Translations under genes and position numbers: made by a program
The notes under the pieces: model-generated
Seen by the model: only the letters and a program-made list of their open reading frames with translations
Database searches by the model: none
What the model was told of the DNA's origin: nothing
Assembly (NCBI GenBank): GCA_018136815.1
Contig: CM030941.1
Location: 3,475,035 to 3,539,034 of the forward strand
Length of the DNA: 64,000 nucleotides
Reading direction: 5' to 3'
Source of the DNA: Isochrysis galbana
Lineage: Eukaryota; Haptophyta; Isochrysidales; Isochrysidaceae
Shown: piece after piece, positions 12,274-22,769 of the stretch
Layout of the letters: each line of letters starts with the position of its first letter
Numbering within the stretch: position 1 is the first letter of the stretch

Positions 12274-12854
12274 ATGGGCCAGTACTTTGTCTTCCTCGCC
12301 AAGCGACTCGGTCACCGCACCTACGAGGAGATCCGCGGCCCAGCCCTCAAGTTCTGCGGACACATGGAGGAGAGCATGAGAGCATGAGCGGCGCCATCCT
12401 GGCGATGCTGCTCGTCACAGCCTCTGGCATGGGCCGTGGATGTGGAGACTTCCGCGTGGACCTGGGCAAGGAACGCTACCCGTCGATGTGGGCACTGATC
12501 AAGCCATACATGGGCCGTTGGTGCAAGGCAAAGCTCATGCTCGTCGGCGACTACTCCGACGAGTACGACAGAATCCCCAAGACCAAGTACATTGGAGACG
12601 AGGCCGCCGTCGCGTACCTCTGCATGGAATACATCACGGCGGTCGCGTACGCTGAGACGAATCCCATGGTGCAAGTGCACCAAGTAGCTGGCAAACTCTA
12701 CATGGAGAACAAGAAGGCCGTCCTCGCACGCGTCACGGACCTCGCCACCCAAGATCAGCCAAGCGACATCGTCGCCTGCCAGAAGAACGACATCGACAAT
12801 AGGATCGAAGAGGAGGTGTGTGAGAAAAATACGAAAAGGATGAAAACTCAGTAG
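12274..12854 (+). pseudogene. MGQ-type protein of unknown function, probably broken
   Basis: A start codon at 12274 opens a protein beginning MGQYFVFLAKRLGHRTYEE. The rest reads as SGMGRGCGDFR, then GRWCKAKLMLVGDYSDEYD and a 90-residue C-terminal part ending at 12854. The overall order (MGQ start, a Gly-rich GRG-GD segment, W-xx-KLMLVGDY) resembles a family of small proteins beginning MGQ-YY/F found in bacteria, protists and large DNA viruses, whose function I cannot name. The two halves lie in different frames with no splice signals between them, consistent with a single break, so I call it a likely pseudogene. No neighbours suggest a pathway. Confidence 0.5.
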
Positions 12855-12889
12855 CTTTGGGGTTACCGTGTGTTTTGGGGGGAGTTGCT

Positions 12890-12991
12890 ATGCTCACGTC
12901 CTTGATTAGCTTTGTACTCATCTTTGTGATAATAATACCATGGAGACTGGTTGAAAAAGAAAACATGCACCTCTGGGTAAAAAAAAAATAA
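12890..12991 (+). CDS. 33-residue single-helix membrane peptide
   Basis: Small ORF starting MLTSLISFVLIFVIIIPW, one hydrophobic helix followed by a charged tail with Lys-rich end. The core SFVLIFVIII matches SFALIFAVII in the 40-residue ORF at 19987-20109, and part of that DNA recurs near 19812. Conservation of the hydrophobic segment at two distant loci argues for a real small-protein family. Function unknown. Confidence 0.4.
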   Translation: MLTSLISFVLIFVIIIPWRLVEKENMHLWVKKK

Positions 12992-13004
12992 TCACCCGGC
13001 CCTC

Positions 13005-13350
13005 TTTTGACGGAACGCGACTTTCACATATAGGGCTTCAAGTAAGGCTATCGGGCGTCGGTGAGCTCGGGTATACAAACAGCATGTCTTTGATCTTTTG
13101 TGTCGTCGTTCTGTCCCTCTTTGAAAGACTCTTTGGGGTGAATCCTACCAAGGCTTCTATGGTCTGAAATATCTGGCTTGTGGAGAGACATCTAGCCAGG
13201 TGTGTCGAGTTTTCACGGTGCTTCCCGCATAGTCTGCATATCGTGGTGCGTGGCCGACCGAGCTAAATAAAGCGGTTGCGCGTGCCTGTGCCTAGTCTTC
13301 TGTGGGCGATGTGTTTGAAGTGGGGGTGTTTGTCCGTGTGCTTAAGTAGG
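13005..13350 (-). mobile_element. LINE C-terminal fragment
   Basis: Read on the minus strand this encodes KHTDKHPHFKHIAHRRLGT, then a CRLCGKHRENSTH-like zinc-knuckle, IFQTIEALVGFTP and QKIKDMLFVYP. It aligns with residues about 1808-1905 of the full LINE at 40218-46598. It contains stops and is a dead 3' fragment. It is closer to the fragment at 54010-54351 (KHRENSTHH, FETIEAVAGFTP) than to the full LINE, which suggests at least two LINE subfamilies. Confidence 0.7.
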
Positions 13351-15127
13351 GGAAGGGAAGTTGATGAGTGAGGATGGACATGCTCTCGCTTTCACCACGC
13401 GCGCGCGCGGGCAGGTTGCAGGGATCAAGCGCGCACGAACAGCCCAGCGTGCATGGAAGGCTCATTCATTCATGCGGGCCGCGCGGGCGCTCACCTGAGC
13501 TGTGCGGTACCTGACGAAGCATCTGTATAGCGGGAGGAGGCAGTTAGGGTGGATTCTAAACCGGATTACGGCCGGTGCTGGCTCAATAGCGACTCGCGTG
13601 GGAGTTGAATACGTGGTTGGCGCGCACCACAGCCCGACGGCGAGGGAGTGCGGGACGCGGCCACGCCATCGCACGGAGCAGCGGCACGCCGATCTAATTA
13701 CGGTGGCCGGGGGAATAAGTGCCTGATACCCGGAAATTCCGAATATCTGGATAACTGGCACGTCTGCCCGACTATCAGTATCTATCTAGATATTCTTAAC
13801 GAGCTCCAGAGTCCAGAGGTATCCGGATACTATCTGGATTCACCAAATCTGAACTCCAACCAGATATCCAGATAGCTATAAATCAAACAGGCGGGCACCG
13901 CGAAAGCGCGGCGCTAGACGAAAACGACTCAAGAGGCGGGGGCCAGAAAGCAAAAAGACGAAATAGGTAAGCGACGCGTGCGTTTACGTTTGTTTACGGA
14001 ATTTAGCTGACAGGCCTGCCCCAGCCCGCCCCCCACCCGCCTGGCCCGTCGTAGTGCACGCGGGCCCACCCCCCGTAGGGGGGTAGCGGGAGCGGGGGTG
14101 AGAGTGTGGGGTTTAGGCGATGGCGAGTGCGATACCGGAGGGGTGTGAGTCAATAGCAGCATCAGCATAGCGGGCACCTTCAAGAATATTTTTTTAGATA
14201 CGAAAAAGCACCACTGGCAGTGGCCACTAGTACTAAAAAGACGCGACACATAGCAAAGACGCTCAAGCGCACGTGAGCACGGGATAAAAGCCCACAAGCT
14301 GCACAACGCTGCTCCACGAATCGGTCGGCCAAACCAAGACAAAACCACACGGCGCAGACCACAACACCGAAAAAAATTAACGATGCTTGTTGATTGAAAG
14401 CCTCACACTCACACACTTAAGAAGTCACTAGATAAAGTATGCAGGGACGGATCGATAATGGAGGAGCGGTGGTTTCTCCGCAGTGCATCGGTAAGATCGA
14501 CAGGGGAGTCGATAATAGGGTGGCGATGGCGGCCGTCGCCAACTGTTGGAGGAGCTGCGGAGAGGAAGAAGAGGAATATCACGGACCCATCAGTGTCAAC
14601 AACGCTTTGGATCCAGTCCACTCCGACAATGCGGCCATCTCACGGGCTCATCTCTTAGCATTCTTCGGTAACATTCCACTCCCCGAGGAGGCGAGCGACT
14701 CTGTGCCCTCGGTTGTGTGTTGCCAAATAGGAGTACCGGCCCGACCAGCACCATATTTATGTCGAAGCCATGGAAGATGTGCAGAGAGAAGTAGAGATAG
14801 AGAAAGCTGCATGCCAGGATCGAACAAGCTAAATGGGATTTTTCTACCTGATGCCACATGCGGCGCGGGGGCGGCCTGCACAGTCGGCATGGATGGGCAG
14901 CACATCGGCTTGCCGTAGGGCGCCGCGCGGACGGCCAGCGCACATGTTATAATGGCGCGCTCGCGTCCCTGCGTAGCCCCGCCGAGAAGTTGATAGACAA
15001 TTGGAGCTTATCCAACGTGAGGCCGCTCTGTTCCGTCAACGAATACTGCAACCCTAGTCCTCGTCTGAGCGCATGGAAGAAGGGTAGGCTGAGCTAAACA
15101 CACAATCAGGCAAAGCTTAACACGCTG
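13351..15127. other. Intergenic, no gene recognised
   Basis: At 13716-13880 there are several short palindrome-like words built on ATATCTGGAT or TATCTAGATA. Open frames at 14180-14950 on both strands lack any domain I recognise. I see no other structure. Confidence 0.45.
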
Positions 15128-17631
15128 CTAGGCGCTGGGACGAGGGCGCATCACAGCCGCTAGGAGGACGCCGGATGAGTGCAAAGGCTGGGCAGCGCAC
15201 AGTGTAGAGAGGATATCGCGAAGCAGCGCCTCAGTTCCTTTGGGGAGTGAGCCCCAGCCCCATCTCGTCACGTGGTCGAAGAGAGTTCCTCGGGTGGGAA
15301 TGATGTCCTCATCGCTACTGCTACCGACCAGTAGGGGTTGCAGCGATGGCGCGGCAGGGCTGGGCGCCCTCTCCGGCGTCAGTTGTGGCAGAGCTGTCCC
15401 ATCGTTGGTGCGCTGCCGCAGCTGCTGTGTCGTGTCGGCATCACCGCCGTCGGCTGCCCGTTTAAGCAATGCGCGGGCGCGAGTGTCGGCGTCGGTAAGG
15501 GCGCTGGGGGCGTCGGCCGGATTGGATGAGGGTGCGCCCGCTGCAGAGTCTCTCGCAGGCGAGGCAATCTTCACTCGAAGATGTGCTTGGGGGGGCGTGT
15601 CAGGCTTTGGCGGAGGTGCTATCTCTTGCCCTAGTCTTGCTTGCAGCAAGGGCCGCTCCTCCTGTGCCACTTGCTGTTTGTGCTGCTGCGATGCTTGCTG
15701 TTGTCGCTCCTCTGGCGTCAACAGCTGCGGCTGCTGTGACGGCGGATGTATCTCCCTCTGCTGCTGCGGCCGTGCCGGTAGCTGCTGCTGCTGCCCCTCT
15801 CCCTGCTGCTGCCCTTGCGGCTGCAGTTGATCATGTGCAAGATGGAAGATGATCTTCCAGCTTCGTCGAGACTCCACCGTGGCCGCGTTAACCTCCTCAT
15901 GGTCTCTCAGTGCCACCGCTGTGTTGGCCAGAAGATTCTGCTCCGACTCGCGCACCCAGTCGCAGTTCAGTGCCTGCTCAGGCGTAAACCTCTGCCGCGG
16001 GTCCGGATGCAGCAAGCGAGAGAGTAGCAGGCTCACGTGTTCCGATAGGTGCTCAGGGCACATGACCTAACGGCACATTCGGGCGGGCAATGACCGGGTG
16101 GCTCCAGTCGACCAGAGTAAGGCGCTGGAAAGGACAATGAGCCGCGCTGGCTGAGAGGCGGCTCTGCTTACCTGTATACCCTGCTGCAGTACCGCCGCGT
16201 ATCGCTTGCACCGAGAAGCAGCCGCACATTCAAACGGTAGCGTCCCCGAGAGCATCGAGAAAAGGATGATGCCCAGCGACCACCTGCGCAAGCGGCAAGG
16301 TGGATAGTGAGCAGCGCAGGCAGAATCGCCCCGGGCGAGTGGGAGGCGCTCCGAGCCGGTGGCACTGAGCCGGTGGCAAGCGCTTGCTCAACGCTGACAA
16401 GGCACCGGGTGCTAGAGCACAAGGATTTTGTGCCAGCGGGGGGAAACTACTCACATGTCTGCACATGACGCGTCATATCCTGTCGACGCGGTCGAGGTGA
16501 GCACCTCCGGAGCCGCATACATGACGGAGCCAACCTGCAGCAAGGCAGAGGAGTGGTAAATAGGCAACAATTCCACGAGAATCATTTCGCTGCGCGATGC
16601 GAACATACTGATCGCATGACAGCATCTTGGCATCCGCATGGCTGGCCAGCGAGCATCATACCTTGGTGTGCTGCAAGAAGCTCGCGTCAGAACGGACATC
16701 CTTGAAGACGGCCGCGAGCCCGAAGTCAGCCACCTACGAAAATGCGTGCGCGGGTGTCTCAGCTCGCCAGTCTGCTGCCCTTGCCCTACGCAGACTCTCA
16801 TCCAGCCCACGTGATCGCGCTGCGCGTAGGCCCACATGGCTGGCTTTCTGCGCACCTTCGCGTTGTCCTCTTCATCAAGAAGAATATTTTCGGGCTTGAG
16901 ATCACGGTGGTAAATGCGATTCTGGTGGCAGTGGCGGAGTGCCTGAAGCCGGGAGATCACGGCATCAGCGGAAGAGGAGAGTCGACAAGGCGGTGCACGG
17001 CTCGCGCCGGTGCTCGACTCGGCAACTTGCCCGAGCTGGCCGAGGTGGGATGGCACTAGAAGCCATCCCACACAGGTGTTGTCAGAGCGCACTCACCAGG
17101 AGGATTTGCACGAAGTATCTGCGCGCATCGGCTTCCTCGAGCCCTCCGCACTCGGCTATGCGATCGAAAAGCTCGCCGCCTTGGCACAGCTCCATGATCA
17201 CGTAGACCTTCTGCTCATGCATATCGACCTGCACCGCATAGGTTGGCGACGTTTGGACCAAACGCTGCGGTCCCTGCCGCAGACCATCAACGGAGGCGGC
17301 GCCACAGGGCGCAGATTAGGAAGCGGCAGCCTCTCAGCCTTGTCACACCTGCACCCCAATGAGCTGCACAATGTGCGGGCTGTTCAGCCGCGACAGTGCC
17401 ATCATTTCCTTGCATGATGACGTGACGACCGACGTCGGAGTGATCTTCACAGCGACATCTGCGGAGTGAGGTCAGCGCAATCAGATAGCGGAGCGCAGAG
17501 GGAAGAGGGTGGGGCCTAGCGGACTCACATTCCATGGTTTGTACGTGCTGTGCCACCCTGACTACGCCGTGCGCGCCGGAGCCCAGCAGCCCCATCTCCG
17601 AACCATCCACCCGGTATTGGCCTGCGGGCAA
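15128..17631 (-). CDS. CAMK-like serine/threonine protein kinase, 8 exons
   Basis: Predicted 559 residues. Exons on the minus strand: 17631-17529, 17458-17349, 17273-17097, 16942-16856, 16733-16662, 16534-16455, 16283-16172 and 16066-15128; all phases agree. Kinase landmarks appear in order: glycine loop GSGAHGVV, VAVK lysine, hinge VYVIMELCQGGELFDRI, catalytic loop YHRDLKPEN, DFG in VADFGLA, APE in MYAAPEVL, and DMWSLGIILFSMLSGTLPF. This order and the ELFDRI stretch fit the calcium/calmodulin or SNF1-like group. Subdomain XI (LLHPDPRQRFTPEQAL) is followed by about 250 residues of Gln-, Pro- and Ala-rich tail of unknown role. There are no EF hands, so it is not a typical CDPK. The acceptor of exon 3 has two possible sites nine bases apart. 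Confidence 0.85.
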
Positions 17632-17639
17632 AGCCCAGG

Positions 17640-18860
17640 CGGCGCAAGGTCAACACTTTGCCCAAGTCGCAGCGGGCAGGGATCATTGGCCCGAACGCGG
17701 CCAGCTCAACGGCGTGGTGTCATACGTCTCCCTCGGCTTCAGTCTTTGCCCCGTGCAATTCCCCTCTCTTCCTTAGCTCCAGAGAGTGCCTCGCTCCCTC
17801 TTCCCCTCTCTACCCCCCTCCCCCTCTCCCTCTCTGCTTCCCTCCCACGTACGCTGCGACGCTGTCGCGCGCGTCGGGCGGGTGTGAGCGTGGCAGCGCC
17901 ACCACCCTTCCCTCACCGCCTGCCCCCTCGCAACGGGCCACACGCTCACCATCGGGCGTCAGATAGTCCGACGCGCTCGAGCTGCCCGCCATCGCATGCC
18001 CTCCCCCGCCCCCGCCCAACACACACTCGCCGCCGCGCGCCACCGGCGATTTCTTTCTCCCTCGGGCGCCTTTTCTTCTCCCTCGGCTGTGGCCCCCCCC
18101 CGGGTGCGACCGGCCCGTCCCGCGCCCCCCGAGGCGCGCAGGCCCCCCCCCCCCCCCCCCCCTCATCCGGCAGCAGCAGGGAACGAGGGGGCGGCGAGGG
18201 CGCCGCATAGTGAGTTTCTCACAGTCTCTACGCTAGATTTCCCATGGGAGCGCAGTGAGCACGGCGCGCGCGCGGCCTGAAGGGGGGTCCTCGGGGGAGG
18301 GCGGGGTTAGGCGGGCTGCGCGCGCGCGGGGCGGGGGGAAGGGGGGGGGAAGGGCGAGGGAGAGTTCGAGCTCGGCGCGCGGAGGCGGGGGTCGCGTAAT
18401 TATCTGCTGCGCGTGTGGCCCGCCCCCCCCCGCCCCCGCCCCCTCTCCCCCCCCGCCTCCCCCCCCACTGCGTCATCACCAGCTCCCCCTTCCCCCCTAC
18501 TCGCTCGCTCTTCTCGAGACTCTCCTCGACGCGTGAGGCCGGGAATTATAACCATGTACTTTATGCTGGTTGTAGATCTGCTCGAGTAGAGGTAGAGGTA
18601 GAGGGCGTGGGGCAGCCGTGGGCAGGCCCATACCGAGCAGCGAGACGAGGGCTAGGTGTAGCATGGTCTTAGCGACGCAACGAGGGGGCGAGATCAGAGG
18701 ACACCTACTTTGACGTACACCAACACCAAGGCACATGGGGACTATGAGTCCCTTCTACTACGAAACAACGAAACTCCAGACCCCCCCCCCACAGCACACA
18801 GCATGCCGCATGACGCATGACACTGATGCTGCCTTTTATTGAACAAGGCATGGAACACTC
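17640..18860. other. GC-rich intergenic stretch upstream of the kinase
   Basis: Very C-rich on the plus strand, with C runs at about 18140-18162 and 18419-18465 and GCGC-rich blocks at 18260-18400. Many overlapping open frames reflect base composition. It holds the presumed kinase promoter, but no gene is supported. Confidence 0.5.
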
Positions 18861-18864
18861 CCCC

Positions 18865-18986
18865 TAGCCCGGTCGTTCACTTTTTTAACCATTATTTTCC
18901 ACCTCCCCTGGGTGTCCAAGGATTCCGCAGGGTCCCCCCCTAATACCTGCCCCGGCAGGCAACCATCTTCCCCCCCCCCCCACGAA
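18865..18986 (-). mobile_element. TAGCCC transposon right end, relic
   Basis: Starts TAGCCCGGTCGTTCACT and continues as the inverse of the right ends at 61200-61257 and 38290-38366, including the phrase GGGTGTCCAAGGATTCC. It stops at CACGAA exactly where a second end begins at 18987, so a later copy appears to have inserted into it. Confidence 0.7.
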
Positions 18987-19127
18987 TAGCCCGGTCACTC
19001 ACTATGGGGGTGCGGAGGGCACCAGCTGCAATGGGTGAATCACGGGCTAAATAAGCTCCCTATAAGTTCCGGTAGGATGGATCAGCAAAAAAAGGGGGGG
19101 TTGTCCGGCGAAAATTTTCGAAAAATA
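18987..19127 (+). mobile_element. TAGCCC transposon left end
   Basis: Begins TAGCCCGGTCACTCACT and matches the left ends at 4734 and 60304 through GGGTGCGGAGGGCACCAGCTG and the poly-A/G stretch, up to TTTTCGAAAAATA. Similarity stops near 19127. The nearest right end in the correct orientation is at 27804-27857. Confidence 0.75.
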
Positions 19128-19293
19128 AAGTCACTTTCCGTCAAAAGAGGACCAGGCTGCAGTGGGCGCGGTGAGGCGCACCTTCTCCGGCACCCAGAGG
19201 AGCGTCACGAAACTCGGAGGGGTGAACTCCCTCCAGTGACTGAAACTAGTCGTGGAAAAGAAGAATGAAGAAGTTGGGTGTGAATTCTGATTG

Positions 19294-19575
19294 ATGGATC
19301 TGAACGCCAGCCCTGATACGGTGTGTGCGAAAAGTTTTTTTACCCGTGATGTTACAGAAATGGCGTACCCGGTTTTCATTGACGACGCGCAGCTTGCCAA
19401 TGAATGGAAGACCAGACACGGCAAGTGGCGTATTTTTATGGCAGTGGGCATTGCCCTTCTTGCGGTTTTCGCAATCGCGTACACAAAGAGCGTGATTCCA
19501 CTCTTCGTCGCCGTAGTTTTGGTCCTCATCCTCCGGTTCATCTTTCCAAGTACAGCAAGACATCGCACTCGCTAA
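19294..19575 (+). CDS. Small protein with two membrane helices
   Basis: A 93-residue ORF from ATG 19294; an internal ATG at 19360 gives 71 residues. It has a soluble N-terminal part (VFIDDAQLANEWKTRHGKW) and two adjacent hydrophobic helices (FMAVGIALLAVFAIAY and VIPLFVAVVLVLILRFIF) with a basic end. It lies just inside a transposon left end, in a block with other tiny membrane proteins. No family recognised. Confidence 0.45.
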   Translation: MDLNASPDTVCAKSFFTRDVTEMAYPVFIDDAQLANEWKTRHGKWRIFMAVGIALLAVFAIAYTKSVIPLFVAVVLVLILRFIFPSTARHRTR

Positions 19576-19744
19576 CCTGCCGCCGCCGTGCATATGACGC
19601 GATGTGCACCGGTTCCCCCGCGGGGGCGCCGTGCGTGCGCATTTGTTCCGAGGTGCACGCCCGGGTCGCACATTATACGTAAACGAGGCGGCGTACGTTA
19701 GATCTCTCGCGGGACAGGTGTGATGAGCTGCAATCACCCGCGGG

Positions 19745-20440
19745 GGGGCGGCAAACCAACGCATCAATGAAAATGAGACCTCTTGTTTAAATGGCACCTT
19801 TGGGTATTCGGCATATCATGATTAGCTTTGCACTCAAATAATGGGGGGGGGGCAAGTTGCCCCTCCACCCTCGAAAGTGTGGGTGATCCTGTACTTTTAT
19901 ACTAAAACGAGGGGGCGGTGGTGAAAAAAAAACCAGACCTCAGGTTGCACCTTCTAAAAATGAGACCTCTTGTTTGAAGACGCGACATGCCGTGGCACCT
20001 TTGGGTATTCGGCATTGTACCCCTGGGTATCATGATTAGCTTTGCACTCATCTTCGCAGTAATAATAGTCGTTGGAGGAATTGTTCAAAAAAACCAGCTA
20101 AAACGGTGATAACTCCACTGCTCGCTCGTCAGATTACCATCTGAAACCTGCACTTTTGTATCCACACGGGGGGCAAGTTGCCCCTCCACCCTCGAAAGTG
20201 TGGGTGATCCTGTACTTTTATACTAAAACGAGGGGGCGGTGGTAAAAAAAAACCAGACCTCAGGTTGCACCTTCTTCATACACGGTGCGGTCGAGCGATT
20301 ATAAAACCTAGAGGGGTCGTGAGCGCTGATCGGTGCCTGCCGAGTGTACTCGCGCGCAACACGGGCGGCAAACCAACGCATCAATGAAAATGAGACCTCT
20401 TGTTTAAATGGCACCTTTGGGTATTCGGCATATCATAAGA
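19745..20440. repeat. Interleaved direct duplications
   Basis: A segment of about 68 bases at 19745-19812 recurs almost unchanged at 20367-20434, and a segment of about 108 bases at 19848-19955 recurs at 20168-20276. A diverged third copy of the second lies at 20928-21005. The order A-B-B-A shows a local complex duplication. On the minus strand the second segment carries a TATAAAAGTAC word that could be a TATA box, followed upstream by a poly-A/T run. Confidence 0.75.
19987..20109 (+). CDS. 40-residue single-helix membrane peptide
   Basis: ORF from ATG 19987 to TGA at 20107. It begins MPWHLWVFGIVPLG and has one strong hydrophobic helix with a short basic tail. Its core matches the 33-residue ORF at 12890-12991, and a truncated DNA copy lies near 19805. 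Too short for confident gene calling, but the helix is conserved between loci. Confidence 0.4.
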   Translation: MPWHLWVFGIVPLGIMISFALIFAVIIVVGGIVQKNQLKR

Positions 20441-20498
20441 GACCAGCCATATTCTGAATCTCGGGTTTCGGTCGGGGAATCAGTTGTATGTTTCATGT

Positions 20499-20789
20499 TT
20501 ATTTCTTTTTGCGCGCGGCCAACATTGCCTTCGCTTCGTCGGTGAGCAGCATCTTGTCTGTTTTGGAAAGGCGCCACACCTTAAATTTCCACAATAGAAA
20601 GAAAAGCAGCAGGGTCAGTGCGACTCCCACTCCAGCTCCAACTCCGATTCCTGTAACACCCATCGCCGCGAATGCAAGTAGGGTTGATACCAAGATAATT
20701 AAGAAGGACCAGCCAAAGATGGGAGTCTTCAATTTCTTTAGTTCCTCCACCTCATATTCACCATGCTTATAGTACAAGTATACCAACAT
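20499..20789 (-). CDS. 96-residue protein with two membrane helices
   Basis: Starts MLVYLYYKHGEYEVEELKKL, then two hydrophobic helices separated by a Gly-rich turn, then LLWKFKVWRLSKTDKMLL and a Lys/Arg-rich end. The second helix and tail align with the ORF at 27384-27761 (LTLWKMKIFRFYRTNKMNL), so the two are paralogues. They lie at opposite ends of the same block. No family name known; probably an integral membrane protein with both ends in the cytosol. Confidence 0.55.
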   Translation of the reverse strand: MLVYLYYKHGEYEVEELKKLKTPIFGWSFLIILVSTLLAFAAMGVTGIGVGAGVGVALTLLLFFLLWKFKVWRLSKTDKMLLTDEAKAMLAARKKK

Positions 20790-20953
20790 GACGTTCCTTT
20801 AATTCTATGGCCAATAAAAAAGTGATTCGATGGGCCGCCAAATTAGAGGCCAAGTTAGGGGTCAGTAGAAATTATATAAGAGACTGAATCTGCAGACCCC
20901 ACCACACCAAGAAGGCGCAGCCTTGAAAGTGTGGGTGATCCTGTACTTTTATA

Positions 20954-21319
20954 CTAAAATGAGGGGGCAGTGGGAAAAAAAAACCAGACCTCAGGTTGCA
21001 CCTTCTTGCACGGTGAGGAACATGAGCAGTGTGACACGTACCTTCCATCCCACGACACGCGAACACCATGCTCAAGTTGGATTGCAACACCATGGGCGGG
21101 GAATAAGAGCCACCAATCCCCAGGCCCCTTCTCCCCTGTCGCAGTACCCCACACAGCCACGCATGGGGATGCATCAAAATTATCCAAGTGCCGATAGTTG
21201 GTGAGGTTGTGTGAAGCCACCACTGCCCATGAAGTAATAGGAACATCAGCCCCAAGAGAGTTTTTGATGGTGGAATAGACTGCACCATTCATTTTGAAAA
21301 GTGGGTCTGAGGGAGGCAA
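20954..21319 (-). CDS. Fe(II)/2-oxoglutarate oxygenase-like fragment
   Basis: About 120 codons, with a plausible splice acceptor near 21305. It contains YRHLDNFDASPCVAVWG, where HLD fits the HxD iron-binding motif, then DWWLLFPAHGVAIQL and WDGRYVSHCS, where the second His would sit in the double-stranded beta-helix. The C-terminal end runs into a repeated 100-bp module, so the natural stop is unclear. The upstream part of the domain is not visible. The assignment rests on motif shape only. Confidence 0.35.
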   Translation of the reverse strand: MPPSDPLFKMNGAVYSTIKNSLGADVPITSWAVVASHNLTNYRHLDNFDASPCVAVWGTATGEKGPGDWWLLFPAHGVAIQLEHGVRVSWDGRYVSHCSCSSPCKKVQPEVWFFFPTAPSF

Positions 21320-21527
21320 GCAAAGAGTAGAGGTTGTCAGCGGCTAGGGCGGGGGCTCATGTGCTGTTGGCACATCTCTGCATCAAGTGTGTGTTTCAAG
21401 CCATCATCCATAGACCCAGGCAGAGGCTCATAGCATGCCAGGTTCTGTCAAGCTATCCACAAACACCTTCGCATGTGTGACAAGGCCACAAGAGCACAAG
21501 GGAAGGTATCTTTCGTCGTCTGAGACT

Positions 21528-22690
21528 CTAATTTCCACTTGTTCCGTGTCCCCCGCTCCTTGCGAGTCGTCGCCTTTTTCTCGGGAGGCCCCCTTTCTTG
21601 GGTCTGGCGGTGGGCGCCACGTAACTGAAGCCGTCAGGGCCAGTGAACCGTGTATTGGCGCGCGCGCACATGGCGTGCCCCTTGTGCAGCACCCAATTGA
21701 CGAGCTGCATCGCGTGTGCGGCGGCGGCGTTGAGCGCTGTGCGTGTGAAAATGATGGCATCCATCAGCAACGGCACCGTGTACTTGGGCAGGTTGACCTG
21801 TGTGAGAGGATAGAAGGCAGCGGCACGCACGGCCGACCACTGCGCCTGGTTCTCGGGCTCAACGAGCAGCCGGCGCGTTGCCTCCAACCGCGCCCCCCAC
21901 ATGACGCGGAGGTTGCGGTTGTTGAGCTCGCCCCACTCTTGCCCCCACGCTGACCGCCGATAGCACATCGGCCGTTTTCGCAGGTAAACGAGTCCATCGA
22001 TATCAAGCACGCCGTCCGGGTTCACGGACCAGTACTCCACGTTCGGCACGCATGTGCCCACATACGAGCTCACATTCACGTATGGCGCGAGCGCATATGA
22101 GCGGCAGTTGGCGTTGGACCACAAATCCTGCACGTCGAGCAGAGGGACAGCACTCCCGCGCAGCTGCACCTCGAGCTTGAGCTCGCGGATTGCATCGCTA
22201 AATTTGCGGTCGAGCTCTCCAAAGGCCTTCTGAATTGCGAAGTAAAGCGCACAGTCGTGGCAGCCGCGCGTTTGCTGCCCAAGCTTGGCGCATGAGGACG
22301 CCATATGCGCTTTGGCCGCAATCTTGGCCGGATCTTTCGTCCTCGCTTTCACGATCATGTCATTGGTCGAGGTGATGAGCTTCTCACCGACATCAAAGCC
22401 GACTTTGCACGCAATGTTATAGGGACCCTTCGGACACCCTTCCTTCAAGTACGACTTGAGGCCTGCTACAATGACGCTGAGCGAGTTCTTTTCCCAGTCC
22501 TGGGCCGAAACGCCGTCATTGGGCCAGAGAGCTTTGTCCACCCTTTCCCAGCAACGCATCTCATCGTCATCGGAAAGAGTGCACATGTTAGCAAGACTCA
22601 CTGATTTGTAGCTTCCGGCGAAGCTGCCGCAAGCCGCTTCGAATGATGGGTCGACAAAGCCACTGCCGCCTAGAGGTGGAATCGCGCCAA
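21528..22690 (-). CDS. Unknown Cys-containing protein, 5' end lost to a LINE insertion
   Basis: About 390 residues read without interruption, from near 22690 (VDPSFEAACGSFAGSYKSV) to a basic C-terminal end rich in Lys and Arg. A Cys-rich stretch (SCAKLGQQTRGCHDCALYF) and NCRSYALAPYV suggest disulphides or metal binding. No domain recognised. The first in-frame ATG is at 22586, but coding-like sequence extends upstream to the LINE fragment that starts near 22700-22770, so the gene was probably cut by that insertion. The composition is protein-like and differs from the shadow frames around it. Confidence 0.45.
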
Positions 22691-22769
22691 AGAGTGGCGA
22701 GCGTAGCTGACGACGGAGCACCTGGCACGAGGGAAGGTCAGGCTGGGCGTGCGCCACCTGGACGGGCCG

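Noticed and set aside
15240-15830. Cys/Ser-rich ORF antisense to the kinase tail
   Set aside because: Mirror of the Gln-rich coding sequence; no independent evidence.
12985-19150. Inverted word CCGTCAAAAGAGG at about 12998 and 19138 as transposon ends
   Set aside because: At 12998 the word lies within LINE-derived sequence, and the enclosed kinase region shows no sign of being a mobile unit.
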